From contig NZ_JAATHD010000022.1 in assembly GCF_011947265.1 (NCBI RefSeq), positions 46,997-110,996 of the forward strand: a stretch of DNA of 64,000 bases, given 5' to 3'. The translations under genes and the position numbers were made by a program. The DNA is from Paenibacillus sp. HB172176. GTDB lineage: Bacteria > Bacillota > Bacilli > Paenibacillales > Paenibacillaceae. This document shows positions 8,629 through 17,707 of this stretch, piece after piece; position 1 is the stretch's first letter; each line of letters begins with the position of its first letter. The notes under the pieces were generated by a model that saw only the letters and a program-made list of their open reading frames with translations, did no database searches and was not told the origin of the DNA.

Positions 8629-10716
8629 GTGCCTACTTCAAAACAAAACAAGCTAGAGGGATTAAAGTCGATACGGCTTTCAAATCCCGTAAAATCCGTC
8701 GGTATGAAACTTTTTTGGATTATTTTTATCAGCATTTTATCTTGTGTCTTGATTGTAGGACTTACCGCTTATGCACAGGCCAAGAAAATCGTAGTGAACA
8801 ATGTTTCGGAGGCAAGCTATCAAACGGTCAGACAAGTAGCGAACAATATGAATGTCGTGCTTCAAACCTTTGATGATTTATCGCTCCAAATTATTGTAGA
8901 TACAGATATTCGAACCGCCATCAATAAGCTGCAGAATAATCAGGACAACTTTTTGATCACACGCGATATTATCGAAAGATTGAATAATTATTTAATGACC
9001 AACGATAAAATAAAGGGCATTGCGCTAATTCCGTCGAATCCGGCTGATGAGGTTATTTCGGCAGGAACCATAAATGTCGATCTGAATGCAGACGCTGTAC
9101 AGGAGAAGGCCTGGTACAACAAGACGCTGGAAGCGAGCGGAAAGTCGGTTTGGATTGCTCCCGAAGCTGAGGGTCTGCTGTCCTCAGGCTCGGCCGACAC
9201 GTTTGGGCTTGGCAGGTTGCTTACCGGCTTTATTTCGGAGGATCATGGTTATACGCTGTTGATGGATATGAATGTCGACGCGTTCTTCGCGCGATACGAC
9301 GATGTGCAGCTTGGAGAAGGCAGTCAATTAACGCTAGTTGACTCCGAAGGCAACGTTGTCATGGCCAAGGATCTTCCCCGAATCGGCGCTGCTTTCAACG
9401 TGACTCTGCCCTCCGAGGGCAAACAAGCGGAATTCGGACAACCGAAGTTGACGGATAAAGACGGCCATAAATTTCTAGCCGCCTATCAGAAGCTTGAATC
9501 CTCGGATTGGAGGCTGGTTGGCACCATTCCGGTTGCCAACTTGTATCAAGATGCCAAAGTCATTCAAACCTTGACGTGGGTCATGGTTCTGTTTGCCATG
9601 ATTATTGCTATTATTATCGGTTATATGGTGATCGCCACGATCGCTAATCCATTAGTCAAGCTGCGAAATTTGATGGTGGAAGGAGCGAATGGAAATTTGA
9701 CAGTAAGATCCACCATTCGTAAGCGTCAAGATGAAATCGGGCAGTTGGCCGACAGCTTCAACGAGATGATGTCGCAAATTACGTCGCTTGCGAAGCAGAC
9801 AACCCGTTCAGCCGACGAAGTGCTGCTGACAGCTGCGGATTTAACCGATGCATCGAACAAAACCTCAATCGCCGCGAAAGAGATTGCCGTTGCCACGGAG
9901 GAAATTGCGAATGGCGCGACAAGTCTGGCTGTCGAGGCGGAAAAGGGCAGCGATCTAACCAATCATATCAATCGGCAGATGAAGCAAGTGATGGACGCGA
10001 ACGAACAAATGTCAGAGTCGGCGACCGAAGTGGAGAAGGCCAGTCGGCAAGGCACGGCTTATATGGGAATACTGACGGAGAAAACGGGAATAACCGAAGA
10101 CATGACCCGCTCTATGGTGGCCAAGGTGGATGCGTTAAAGGAAAGCACGGGCTCTATTGTAAAAATACTCGATGTGTTGGACAATCTGACCAAGCAAACG
10201 AATATCTTATCGCTTAACGCAACGATCGAGGCCGCGAGGGCGGGAGCCGCCGGCAAGGGCTTTATGGTCGTTGCGGATGAAATTCGAAAGCTGGCCGATC
10301 AATCCAGACAGTCCATCGACGTGGTTGGTCAAATTACCGAGAAAATTCAAGGCGAGATTGAAGAAACGGTGAAGGTGCTGTCCGATGCTTATCCTCTGTT
10401 CCAGGAGCAGATCGTATCGGTAAAGGACGCAAACGAAATTTTCTTGAAGGTTCAAATGCAAATGGGGCAGTTCGTCGACAAGCTTGGACTGGCGACGGAA
10501 GCGATCGGCGGCCTCAATCAATCGCAAGCCGTTCTGTCCGACGCAATGACGAGCGTCAGCGCGGTCGCGGAACAATCCTCGGCAACCTCAGAGGAGGTTG
10601 CATCGCTGAGCTCGGAGCAATTAAGCATAAGCAACGGCTTGGTCCGTCTGTCGGACAAGCTCGATGCCGTATCGAAAGGCTTGAAGGAATCCCTAATGAA
10701 ATTCAAAGTGGAATAG
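8629..10716 (+). CDS. Methyl-accepting chemotaxis protein
   Basis: A 695-residue chemoreceptor. Transmembrane helix 1 is near residues 28-47, a dCache-like extracytoplasmic sensing domain spans about 48-310, helix 2 is near 313-336, followed by HAMP and a long cytoplasmic signalling coil. The kinase-contact hairpin tip is recognisable (LSLNATIEAARAGAAGKGF, then VVADEIRKLADQSRQS). The start is a GTG at 8629, with AAGGAG at 8615-8620 and no competing ATG. A possible sigma-D -10 element (ACCGATAA at 8576-8583) lies upstream, but its -35 partner is poor. It follows a sugar importer, so a sugar ligand is possible but unproven. Confidence 0.93.
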   Translation: MPTSKQNKLEGLKSIRLSNPVKSVGMKLFWIIFISILSCVLIVGLTAYAQAKKIVVNNVSEASYQTVRQVANNMNVVLQTFDDLSLQIIVDTDIRTAINKLQNNQDNFLITRDIIERLNNYLMTNDKIKGIALIPSNPADEVISAGTINVDLNADAVQEKAWYNKTLEASGKSVWIAPEAEGLLSSGSADTFGLGRLLTGFISEDHGYTLLMDMNVDAFFARYDDVQLGEGSQLTLVDSEGNVVMAKDLPRIGAAFNVTLPSEGKQAEFGQPKLTDKDGHKFLAAYQKLESSDWRLVGTIPVANLYQDAKVIQTLTWVMVLFAMIIAIIIGYMVIATIANPLVKLRNLMVEGANGNLTVRSTIRKRQDEIGQLADSFNEMMSQITSLAKQTTRSADEVLLTAADLTDASNKTSIAAKEIAVATEEIANGATSLAVEAEKGSDLTNHINRQMKQVMDANEQMSESATEVEKASRQGTAYMGILTEKTGITEDMTRSMVAKVDALKESTGSIVKILDVLDNLTKQTNILSLNATIEAARAGAAGKGFMVVADEIRKLADQSRQSIDVVGQITEKIQGEIEETVKVLSDAYPLFQEQIVSVKDANEIFLKVQMQMGQFVDKLGLATEAIGGLNQSQAVLSDAMTSVSAVAEQSSATSEEVASLSSEQLSISNGLVRLSDKLDAVSKGLKESLMKFKVE

Positions 10717-10755
10717 AGACGGTCGGACATTTTCAATAGCTTGGAATTTTCACAG

Positions 10756-10784
10756 TTGACAGGGATATCGGAATTCCCTATACT
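10756..10784 (+). promoter_or_regulatory. Sigma-A promoter for the tyrS leader
   Basis: TTGACA (10756-10761) and TATACT (10779-10784) are separated by exactly 17 bases. Transcription would start near 10791, just before the T-box leader. Confidence 0.85.
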
Positions 10785-10790
10785 GTCAAT

Positions 10791-11036
10791 AATCTAATAT
10801 GCGATATACGCTTATATGAGATCAGTAGCAGCTTGGTCCCTGTTCCAGAAAGCCGGGGGGAGATGAAACCCGGCACACACCAAGTTTCGCGAATTACACT
10901 CAGCAGTATCCCGGGTAATGCCGGGCGGAATGGCGATCGATACTTCGCCGAAAGCGGTGGAAACACGTTCGGCTTCCTGGTCATGATCGATCGAAGCAGA
11001 ATCGTTTGCGCAAGTTGGGTGGTAACACGGTTATTC
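10791..11036 (+). promoter_or_regulatory. T-box riboswitch (tyrosine) controlling tyrS
   Basis: The leader senses uncharged tRNA-Tyr. Stem I is visible: the loop-E pieces AGTA (10824-10827) and GAA (10892-10894) flank a helix CTTGGT/ACCAAG (10832-10837 with 10879-10884), capped by GCCGGG/CCCGGC (10852-10857 with 10869-10874). The tyrosine codon TAC follows at 10895-10897 with the GAA-N-codon-A spacing I recall for the well-studied glyQS leader. The T-box core (GGGTGGTAACACGG, 11017-11030) can pair with the tRNA acceptor end and sits right before a terminator. The core deviates slightly from TGGNACCGCG. The downstream gene is tyrosyl-tRNA synthetase, which agrees with the codon. Confidence 0.93.
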
Positions 11037-11082
11037 AATCGTCCCTATGTCAATCTTTGACAAGGGGCGATTTTTGTTTTTT
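11037..11082 (+). terminator. T-box-controlled terminator before tyrS
   Basis: The arms AATCGTCCCTATGTCAA (11037-11053) and TTGACAAGGGGCGATT (11057-11072) pair with two small mismatches and are followed by a T-rich run. It is the off-state structure of the tyrosine T-box. Confidence 0.9.
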
Positions 11083-11111
11083 ATTTTCATAGAAGAAGGA
11101 GCTTGATGGGC

Positions 11112-12371
11112 ATGAACATTATTGACGAGCTGGCATGGCGCGACGCCATTAATCAACAAACCGACGAAGAGGGACTGCGGAAGCTAACGGACGGGAAGGC
11201 GGTCTCGCTCTATTGCGGCGTGGATCCAACCGGCGACAGCATGCATATCGGGCATTTGATTCCGTTTATGGTATTGAAGCGATTCCAGCTTGCTGGACAT
11301 CGTCCCGTCATTCTGATCGGCGGCGCTACAGGCACGATTGGCGACCCAAGCGGACGCAGCTCGGAGCGCACTCTGCAGACGTTGGAGGAAATTCAAGCGA
11401 ACGTGGATGCGCTGACCTCGCAACTCAGAAAGCTGTTCGTCACGGAAGGCGACAATGAAATCCGCATGGTGAACAACTACGACTGGACGCATAAGATCAA
11501 TATCATTGAATTTCTTCGGGATTACGGCAAAAATTTCAATCTGAATACGATGCTGGCGAAGGATGTGGTGGCGAGCAGGCTTGAAGACGGCATCTCGTTC
11601 ACGGAGTTTTCGTACCAGATTCTGCAATCGCTCGATTTCCTGCATCTCTATCAGCATGAGGATGTGCAGCTGCAAATCGGCGGCTCGGATCAATGGGGCA
11701 ATATTACGAGCGGACTTGATCTTATTCGGAAGAAGGAAGGCTCCGAGGCCGTCGCGTTCGGTCTGACCATTCCGTTAATGCTGAAGGCGGACGGTACGAA
11801 ATTCGGCAAGTCGGCGGGCGGCGCGATATGGCTCGACGGGAACAAAACGACGCCGTACGAGTTCTACCAGTTCTGGGCAAACACGGATGATCGGGATGTG
11901 GTGAAATATCTAAAGTACTTCACATTCCTGTCCAAGGAACAGATTGAGGCGCTGGCCGAGAAGGTCGAGACAGAGCCGCATAAGCGCGAAGCGCAAATCA
12001 CGCTGGCCGAGGAGATGACGCGATTCGTTCACGGCGAAGACCTGCTTCAGCAAGCCAAGCGCATTACGGCCGCATTGTTCAGCGGGGATATACGATCGCT
12101 GTCGGCTGAAGAAATCGAGCAAGGCTTTAAGGAAATGCCGACGTTCACGTCTTCGAAGGAGCCGAAGAATATCGTGGATTGGTTGGTCGAGCTCGGCATC
12201 GAGCCTTCCAAGCGTCAAGCGCGCGAGGATATCAACAACGGCGCGATATCGATGAACGGCGAGAAAGTGGGATCTCTGGAGCTTGTAATCGACGCAAGCC
12301 ATGCCATCGGCGAACGCTTCATCATTATTCGCAAAGGCAAGAAGAAGTACAGCTTGGTTAAGATGGCGTAA
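11112..12371 (+). CDS. tyrS: Tyrosyl-tRNA synthetase
   Basis: A 419-residue class I aminoacyl-tRNA synthetase that charges tRNA-Tyr in the cytoplasm. It has the ATP-binding HIGH motif at residues 45-48, the second signature KFGKS at 230-234, the tyrosine-pocket segment YQILQSLDFLHLY, and a C-terminal S4-like RNA-binding domain (SKRQAREDINNGAISMNGEKV). Length is normal for the bacterial TyrS family. The start is either ATG 11112 (10 bases after AAGGAG) or ATG 11106 (4 bases after it); the former has better spacing. Expression is controlled by the tyrosine T-box leader immediately upstream. Confidence 0.97.
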   Translation: MNIIDELAWRDAINQQTDEEGLRKLTDGKAVSLYCGVDPTGDSMHIGHLIPFMVLKRFQLAGHRPVILIGGATGTIGDPSGRSSERTLQTLEEIQANVDALTSQLRKLFVTEGDNEIRMVNNYDWTHKINIIEFLRDYGKNFNLNTMLAKDVVASRLEDGISFTEFSYQILQSLDFLHLYQHEDVQLQIGGSDQWGNITSGLDLIRKKEGSEAVAFGLTIPLMLKADGTKFGKSAGGAIWLDGNKTTPYEFYQFWANTDDRDVVKYLKYFTFLSKEQIEALAEKVETEPHKREAQITLAEEMTRFVHGEDLLQQAKRITAALFSGDIRSLSAEEIEQGFKEMPTFTSSKEPKNIVDWLVELGIEPSKRQAREDINNGAISMNGEKVGSLELVIDASHAIGERFIIIRKGKKKYSLVKMA

Positions 12372-12402
12372 GCGTAACTCCCCGCATGGTATCGAGAGTC
12401 GA

Positions 12403-12449
12403 GAGCCTAACCATTGATTCCATTTCTGGAATTCAGGTTAGGTTTTTTC
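12403..12449 (+). terminator. Rho-independent terminator after tyrS
   Basis: CCTAACC (12406-12412) pairs with GGTTAGG (12436-12442), with an inner ATTCCA/TGGAAT stem, followed by TTTTTT. Confidence 0.88.
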
Positions 12450-12531
12450 GTTTCGGCGGCTGCAGCTTGAATGAAAAATCGAATCCAAGGGTATATCATC
12501 TTGGAAGGACTTACGATGGAGGATTAGCGAT

Positions 12532-14568
12532 ATGGAATTATTGATGACGATTATTTTATTGCTTGTGTGCTTGGCGATCTCGAATATTATCAGCTACTAC
12601 ATAACCTTCCTGCCGACCGCGTTGATTCAGATCGCTTTTGGCGTCAGCATCGCGCTTCTATTCAAGGAATTTCATCTCGAGATTGAAGCGGAGTGGTTCT
12701 TGCTTCTCTTTGTCGCTCCGCTCCTTTACAATGACGGCAGATATTTCCCGAGAGATGAGCTGTGGAAGCTGCGCGCTCCGATTTTCGGGAATGCCATCGT
12801 GCTCGTCTTGTTGACGACAATTGGCGGCGGCTATTTCATCCATTGGATGATTCCCGACATTCCGCTTGCCGCCTCCTTTGCGTTAGCCGCCATTTTGTCG
12901 CCTACAGATCCGGTTGCGGTGAACGGAATCGCGAAGCGCGTTCATCTTCCCCAGAAGGTATTGAATTTGGTGCGCGGAGAATCGTTGATCAATGACGCCT
13001 CCGGCCTTGTCGCATTCAATTATGCGGTAGCTGCGGTTGTGACCGGCTATTTTTCCTTGCATCACGCGATTATTGACTTTGCGTATATGTTTATCGCTGG
13101 CGCCGTTCTTGGCGTTGTGCTCAGTTTGCTGATGACATGGCTGCGATACAGCTTGCGCAAGAAGGGCATCAGCGATGTTACGCTGCATGCTCTGCTGCAG
13201 CTGCTGACGCCGTTTCTGATGTTCATTGTAGCCGAAGAGCTGCTTCACGCTTCCGGCGTTATTGCTGTTGTGGTAGGAGGCGTCGTACACTCTTTGCTTC
13301 GCGAGAAAGCGGAGCCGATGCAGGCGGAGGAGCAGGTGCTGACGGAAAATATTTGGACCACGGTTTCGTTTGTCCTGAACGGCGCCGTGTTTCTGCTGCT
13401 TGGCCTGATTATACCGCCTTCAGTAGCTTCCACCGTCGAAAATCCGACCATTCACAATGCGACTGCCATCGGTTATGTACTCGCGTTAGGGACGGCCATA
13501 TTGGTCATTCGGTTCATTTGGTCCTACTTGTTCGCCTATTATGAATATCGGATGAAACGCGAAGACGATTTTGCCCCGCCTACAATCAAGATGACCTTAT
13601 TGGTTAGCTTGACCGGCGTTAGGGGGGCATTGACGATGGCCGGGGTATTGTCCATTCCGTTTCTGATTCAAAGCGGAGACGCGTTTCCCGAGCGTTCCCT
13701 CATCCTGTTCCTGGCGGCGGGCGTAATTCTGTTCACGTTACTCGCCGCAACCGTATTTCTTCCGCTCATCAGCAGAGGAGAAATGTCGGAAGGAAGTCCG
13801 TCCGCTTATTTGGACACGCAAGAAGCCAGGAGCAAGCTGTTGCTCGCGGCGATGAGGAAGCTGCGATTGGAGACGACTCCGGAGAACGAAACGGCGGCCT
13901 ATCAATTAATGGACGAGTTGAAGGAATCCTTCAAGCAAATTCACCATGAGATGAATCCGAAGCAAAAGGTCGACAATGATTTTGTCAACGAGGTAATGGA
14001 AGTTCGATTAAGGGCTCTGAAATCGGAGAAAAAATACATCGTGGATGCCATGGACCGGGGAGAAATGGACGAAGAGCTGTTCGAGATCTTCATGAGATCG
14101 TTCGAACTGCGCGAAGAGGCATTGCTGCATAAAGCAAGGTCCCGCTTCGGCTTCATCGTTCGAAACGTATGGAGCGACTGGAAGCGATCTACGGGCAAGC
14201 GTCGCAATCGCGGCAAGAATCGCATGGTTCAACGAAAGGCGGGCAGAGACATATGGTTAAGAGCGTCCGTTGCGGCGTTGGAGCAGCTCGAAGCCGATGC
14301 GGGCGGGCATGAAGAATCTGGCGTCATCTATTCCGTCATTCTGGAATATAAACAAACGATTAGTCGTTTAAGAGGGCCCGCCGCATTCAACGCCACTGTC
14401 GAGGCTCAAAAGGAGGAGCTTCGAATCGTGGTCATGGATGTGGAGCGCGCGGAAATTCTCCGGTTGTACCAAAACGGTGAGATTAGCAACGAGCAGGCAA
14501 AGGAATTACGTCGAATTATCAATTATATGGAAAGCGCAACGCTGCTCGAGTTTTTTCTCGTCGTTTAA
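12532..14568 (+). CDS. Na+/H+ antiporter, CPA1 (NhaP/NHE) family
   Basis: A 678-residue cation/proton exchanger of the cytoplasmic membrane. The N-terminal 420 residues hold about 12 membrane helices with the CPA1 signatures ILSPTDPVAVNG and RGESLINDASGLVAFN; the Asn-Asp pair in the latter is the ion-binding site. The remaining 250 residues are a charged, helical cytoplasmic tail, expected to be regulatory and longer than in minimal family members. The ATG at 12532 follows GGAGG. It is preceded by the tyrS terminator, so it is probably transcribed separately. Ion specificity (Na+, K+ or Li+) cannot be decided from sequence. Confidence 0.93.
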   Translation: MELLMTIILLLVCLAISNIISYYITFLPTALIQIAFGVSIALLFKEFHLEIEAEWFLLLFVAPLLYNDGRYFPRDELWKLRAPIFGNAIVLVLLTTIGGGYFIHWMIPDIPLAASFALAAILSPTDPVAVNGIAKRVHLPQKVLNLVRGESLINDASGLVAFNYAVAAVVTGYFSLHHAIIDFAYMFIAGAVLGVVLSLLMTWLRYSLRKKGISDVTLHALLQLLTPFLMFIVAEELLHASGVIAVVVGGVVHSLLREKAEPMQAEEQVLTENIWTTVSFVLNGAVFLLLGLIIPPSVASTVENPTIHNATAIGYVLALGTAILVIRFIWSYLFAYYEYRMKREDDFAPPTIKMTLLVSLTGVRGALTMAGVLSIPFLIQSGDAFPERSLILFLAAGVILFTLLAATVFLPLISRGEMSEGSPSAYLDTQEARSKLLLAAMRKLRLETTPENETAAYQLMDELKESFKQIHHEMNPKQKVDNDFVNEVMEVRLRALKSEKKYIVDAMDRGEMDEELFEIFMRSFELREEALLHKARSRFGFIVRNVWSDWKRSTGKRRNRGKNRMVQRKAGRDIWLRASVAALEQLEADAGGHEESGVIYSVILEYKQTISRLRGPAAFNATVEAQKEELRIVVMDVERAEILRLYQNGEISNEQAKELRRIINYMESATLLEFFLVV

Positions 14569-14633
14569 ATTCCGTTTACACAAGGACGTTATGATCTCAA
14601 TATAAACCACTCAATTGGCAGGAGGACATGCAA

Positions 14634-15665
14634 ATGGAATATGGGAACAAGAACGTATTTAGCGGCGGCAACGGACAGTTTGCCATCGAAGCGCAGGGGC
14701 TCGTCAAGGTGTTCGGCGAGAACCGGGCGGTTGACGGCGTTGATTTGAAAGTGAAGGCAGGATCGATCTATGGGGTGCTGGGTCCGAACGGAGCGGGGAA
14801 GACGACAACCATCAGCATGCTCGCGACGCTGTTGCGCCCTGACGCGGGCTCGGCACGAATCTTTGGACATGATGTGGTGAAGGAATCCCAGATTGTTCGT
14901 CAGTTGATCGGAGTAACCGGACAGTACGCATCGGTCGACGAATCGCTCAGCGCATTGGAAAATTTGGTTATCTTCTCGAGACTTCTTGGACTGGGCAGGG
15001 CGGAGGCCAAGAAGAAAGCATGGGATTTGCTTGAGGAATTCGGGTTAACGGAAGCGGCCAAGCGTCCGCTGAAGAATTTCTCTGGAGGCATGCGACGCAG
15101 ATTGGATCTTGCTGCAAGCTTGATCGCGCAGCCGCCGCTCATTTTCCTGGATGAACCGACGACGGGACTTGATCCGAGAACGCGCGCGCAAATGTGGGAC
15201 ACCATCAGAAGGCTGGTCAGAACGGGATCGACGGTTCTGCTGACCACGCAATATCTCGACGAAGCCGATCAATTGGCGGATCGAATCGCGGTTATCGATC
15301 GCGGCAAGGTCGTTGCGGAAGGAACGGGCGACGATCTGAAAGCTTCGGTCGGAACCTCCTCGCTGCATATGAAAGTCGCGGATTCGTCATTCATTCAAGA
15401 AACTCGGCAAATTGTCGAGAAGGTGCTCGGCATCAAATCGAGCGTTTCTCCGGAAGCGGGCACGATTACAGCTCCCATGGCCGACGCCGATCTGGTAACC
15501 GATCTGTTGATTGCGCTTCGCGAGAAGGGAATCCGTTTGTCGGAGATGAGCGTGCAGAAGCCGACGCTTGACGAAGTGTTCTTGACGATTACGGGGAAAG
15601 GCGTAGAGGACGACATGAGCAAGGAATATCAGAATTCGAGCCTGAAGGAGGCGGCAAGAGCATGA
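14634..15665 (+). CDS. ABC exporter ATP-binding protein, DrrA-like
   Basis: A 343-residue ATPase of a drug or lipid exporter. Walker A is GPNGAGKTTT at residues 50-58 or so, the signature is FSGGMRRRLDLA, Walker B is LIFLDEPTTGLDPRTR, and the H-loop region reads LLTTQYLDEADQLADRI, which is typical of the daunorubicin-resistance (DrrA) branch. The C-terminal extension after residue 240 is also normal for that branch. AGGAGG at 14620-14625 is only two bases from the ATG at 14628 but eight from that at 14634, so the latter is chosen. The stop codon overlaps the start of the permease gene by four bases. Confidence 0.94.
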   Translation: MEYGNKNVFSGGNGQFAIEAQGLVKVFGENRAVDGVDLKVKAGSIYGVLGPNGAGKTTTISMLATLLRPDAGSARIFGHDVVKESQIVRQLIGVTGQYASVDESLSALENLVIFSRLLGLGRAEAKKKAWDLLEEFGLTEAAKRPLKNFSGGMRRRLDLAASLIAQPPLIFLDEPTTGLDPRTRAQMWDTIRRLVRTGSTVLLTTQYLDEADQLADRIAVIDRGKVVAEGTGDDLKASVGTSSLHMKVADSSFIQETRQIVEKVLGIKSSVSPEAGTITAPMADADLVTDLLIALREKGIRLSEMSVQKPTLDEVFLTITGKGVEDDMSKEYQNSSLKEAARA

Positions 15666-16492
15666 GTACGAATCAATCGACTGTTTCATCGATCAAACCG
15701 GGCTTTGATCGTCAATTGAAAAATCGCACAAGCATTAAACAAACGATAAAAAACTCTCTCACAATGGCATACCGGGGCCTTCTGAAAATTAAGCGAACGC
15801 CGGAGCAGTTGTTCGATGTGACGCTTCAGCCGATTATTTTCACATTGATGTTCACGTATATATTCGGCGGAGCGATTTCGGGTGATGTCGCCAGTTATCT
15901 GCCCGTCATCATTCCGGGCATTCTCGTGCAGACCGTCATTACGACCTCCATCGTGACCGGCACGCAACTGCGGGAGGATATGGACAAAGGCGTGTTCGAC
16001 CGCTTCAAGTCGCTGCCCATCGCTCGCATCGCTCCGCTTGCCGGAGCCTTGCTGGCCGATACGATCCGGTACACCATTGCGACGGTGCTTACCTTCTCCA
16101 TGGGCTATATTATGGGTTATCGTCCAGACGGCGGTCTGGAGCATGTCGCCCTCGCTGCGCTGCTCGTTATTTTCTGCGCCTGGTCGATCAGCTGGATATT
16201 CGCTTTCTTCGGCGTCATCGCTCGAACGGCTTCGAGCGTGCAGGGCATATCCATGCTGATTCTGTTCCCGCTTACCTTCCTGTCGAACGCTTTCGTGCCT
16301 GTAGACACGATGCCGAATTGGCTGCAATGGTTCGTTAAGATTAATCCGATTTCGCATCTCGTGACGGCCGTCAGAGATCTGGCCAATAACGGAACGGCTG
16401 GCTCTGATCTTGTAATCGCGCTTCTCGGCGCTGTCGTCATTGTCGCCGTCTTCGCTCCAATAACGGTTCGCGCTTATATGCGGAAGACGTAA
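15662..16492 (+). CDS. ABC exporter permease, DrrB-like (ABC-2 type)
   Basis: A 276-residue membrane partner of the preceding ATPase. It has about six helices of the ABC-2 fold, starting with LFDVTLQPIIFTLMFTYIFGG, and the conserved SNAFVPVDTMPNWLQWFVKINPISH segment seen in DrrB-type permeases. The ATGA overlap with the upstream gene points to coupled translation of a two-component exporter. Substrate unknown; drug efflux and lipid export are both possible. A terminator follows 48 bases after the stop. Confidence 0.94.
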   Translation: MSTNQSTVSSIKPGFDRQLKNRTSIKQTIKNSLTMAYRGLLKIKRTPEQLFDVTLQPIIFTLMFTYIFGGAISGDVASYLPVIIPGILVQTVITTSIVTGTQLREDMDKGVFDRFKSLPIARIAPLAGALLADTIRYTIATVLTFSMGYIMGYRPDGGLEHVALAALLVIFCAWSISWIFAFFGVIARTASSVQGISMLILFPLTFLSNAFVPVDTMPNWLQWFVKINPISHLVTAVRDLANNGTAGSDLVIALLGAVVIVAVFAPITVRAYMRKT

Positions 16493-16539
16493 TAATGTTT
16501 TAAAGTAATTAAGCTTGCTCGCAAAGCCGATAAAGTCGA

Positions 16540-16572
16540 AGAGACTGCCGACAGGCAGTCTCTTTGCTTTTA
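16540..16572 (+). terminator. Terminator after the DrrAB-like operon
   Basis: A perfect 10-base stem (AGAGACTGCC / GGCAGTCTCT) with a GACA loop is followed by TTGCTTTT. It lies between two convergent genes. Confidence 0.85.
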
Positions 16573-16579
16573 CAAAACC

Positions 16580-17008
16580 TTATGAAACGGTAATCGTTCC
16601 GGTCATATTATCATGTCCGGCGCCGCATTGGATGGAGCAGTTGAAATCGTAAGTTCCTGCTTTATCGACGGTGAATGTTGCTGTTTGACCGTTCGTTAGG
16701 TTAACATTCAGATCCGGGATTTCAAGTCCATGATTGCCGACGGTATTATTCAAAGTTAATTTCACCGTGTCTCCCACATGGAGCTGAATATCATTCGGCG
16801 TGAATTCGAAGTTTTTGGCATCTACCGTAATTTCCTTCGTCTCTCCTCCCGCTGCAGGCGCGCTTGCTTCCGGCGACGGCTGGTTAGTGGCGGTGTTCGT
16901 CGTATTGTTGCCGTTTTTGTTGTTATTATTATTGTTGCCGCATGCGCTCAAGACGACCATTAATGACAACGCGCAGCATACATAAACGAATATTTTTTTT
17001 CTTAGCAT
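16580..17008 (-). CDS. CuA-type cupredoxin lipoprotein
   Basis: A 142-residue exported lipoprotein: signal peptide with lipobox LSAC and Cys23, an Asn/Thr/Ala-rich linker to about residue 60, then one cupredoxin domain. The C-terminus carries C124-S-I-Q-C128-G-A-G-H132-D-N-M135, the arrangement of the binuclear CuA site of cytochrome oxidase subunit II, and His93 (GNHGLEIP) supplies the remaining ligand. Unlike subunit II it has no membrane hairpin and no heme domain, so it would be a stand-alone, membrane-tethered electron carrier on the outer face. Start ATG 17006-17008 follows GGAGGGG. It is convergent with the DrrB-like gene and beside a PQQ dehydrogenase locus, so it may accept electrons from that enzyme; this is inference. 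Confidence 0.88.
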   Translation of the reverse strand: MLRKKIFVYVCCALSLMVVLSACGNNNNNNKNGNNTTNTATNQPSPEASAPAAGGETKEITVDAKNFEFTPNDIQLHVGDTVKLTLNNTVGNHGLEIPDLNVNLTNGQTATFTVDKAGTYDFNCSIQCGAGHDNMTGTITVS

Positions 17009-17154
17009 GTTTTGCCCCTCCAATTCATTTCATTTCAATTATTATTCGCGATTCGATGTGAAGTTATGCACGGCATAATCGCCCTTGTCCAAGGCATACA
17101 ATCATTATTGAAAAGCAAGATTTTATTCGGGTTGGGCGAAAGGAGGATGTGCGA

Positions 17155-17403
17155 ATGGCTAAAGTATCCATGAAATCGCCTATGAAAGGCGCATTGATGG
17201 GCGTTTCGATGACCGGCGGTTGGCTCTTGGCCGATCTCTTGCTTCCCGAGCCATGGGGCGATGTTGTCTTGTTCGCGGCGATGGCGGTTGTGAATATCGG
17301 GATTGGCTGGAAGCTTGGAAAGCTGTATGACGCGCAGCATAAGAAAGAGAAGGAGATGGAGGCGGAGACGATCGAAGGCTTGGATGTCAAGAATGCGTTC
17401 TAA
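17155..17403 (+). CDS. Small membrane protein of unknown function
   Basis: An 82-residue protein I do not recognise. Two hydrophobic stretches (about 14-30 and 37-53, the latter VVLFAAMAVVNIGIGW) suggest two membrane helices, followed by a charged tail rich in Lys and Glu. The ATG at 17155 is eight bases after AGGAGG (17141-17146), a strong initiation context that supports a real gene; a GTG six bases earlier is too close. It lies between the CuA lipoprotein (divergent) and the PQQ dehydrogenase, and a terminator separates it from the latter. Confidence 0.75.
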   Translation: MAKVSMKSPMKGALMGVSMTGGWLLADLLLPEPWGDVVLFAAMAVVNIGIGWKLGKLYDAQHKKEKEMEAETIEGLDVKNAF

Positions 17404-17502
17404 ACGGAGCGGAACGCAAGCTCCAAGCGAATATTGCGTTTAATAGCATACTCGAAGACATGTGTTGAATAGCAAACCTACTGGAAGCAAGCTTTGACGA
17501 TG

Positions 17503-17546
17503 ACCCTTTCACTTCCTCACAGGGAGGAGACGAAAGGGTTTTCGTT
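17503..17546 (+). terminator. Terminator after the small membrane protein gene
   Basis: ACCCTTTC (17503-17510) pairs with GAAAGGGT (17532-17539), with an inner TCCTC/GAGGA stem, followed by TTTCGTTGTT. Confidence 0.72.
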
Positions 17547-17707
17547 GTTCCTGCTTTTTCTCCTATGCTTCGAATCATATTATTGCCCCTGCCGAAATTC
17601 CTTGACATAATTTGCGCGAATTTGGAAATACCATAAACAACGAAGAAGGCAAGCAGCCTTCTTCTGCTGATGAATCCGCATACCCACTCATCTTGGAGGT
17701 TACGATT

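Noticed and set aside
17612..17707. Upstream extension of the PQQ dehydrogenase reading frame
   Set aside because: It would put 32 polar residues ahead of a perfect lipoprotein signal peptide; the ATG at 17708 has its own GGAGG site.
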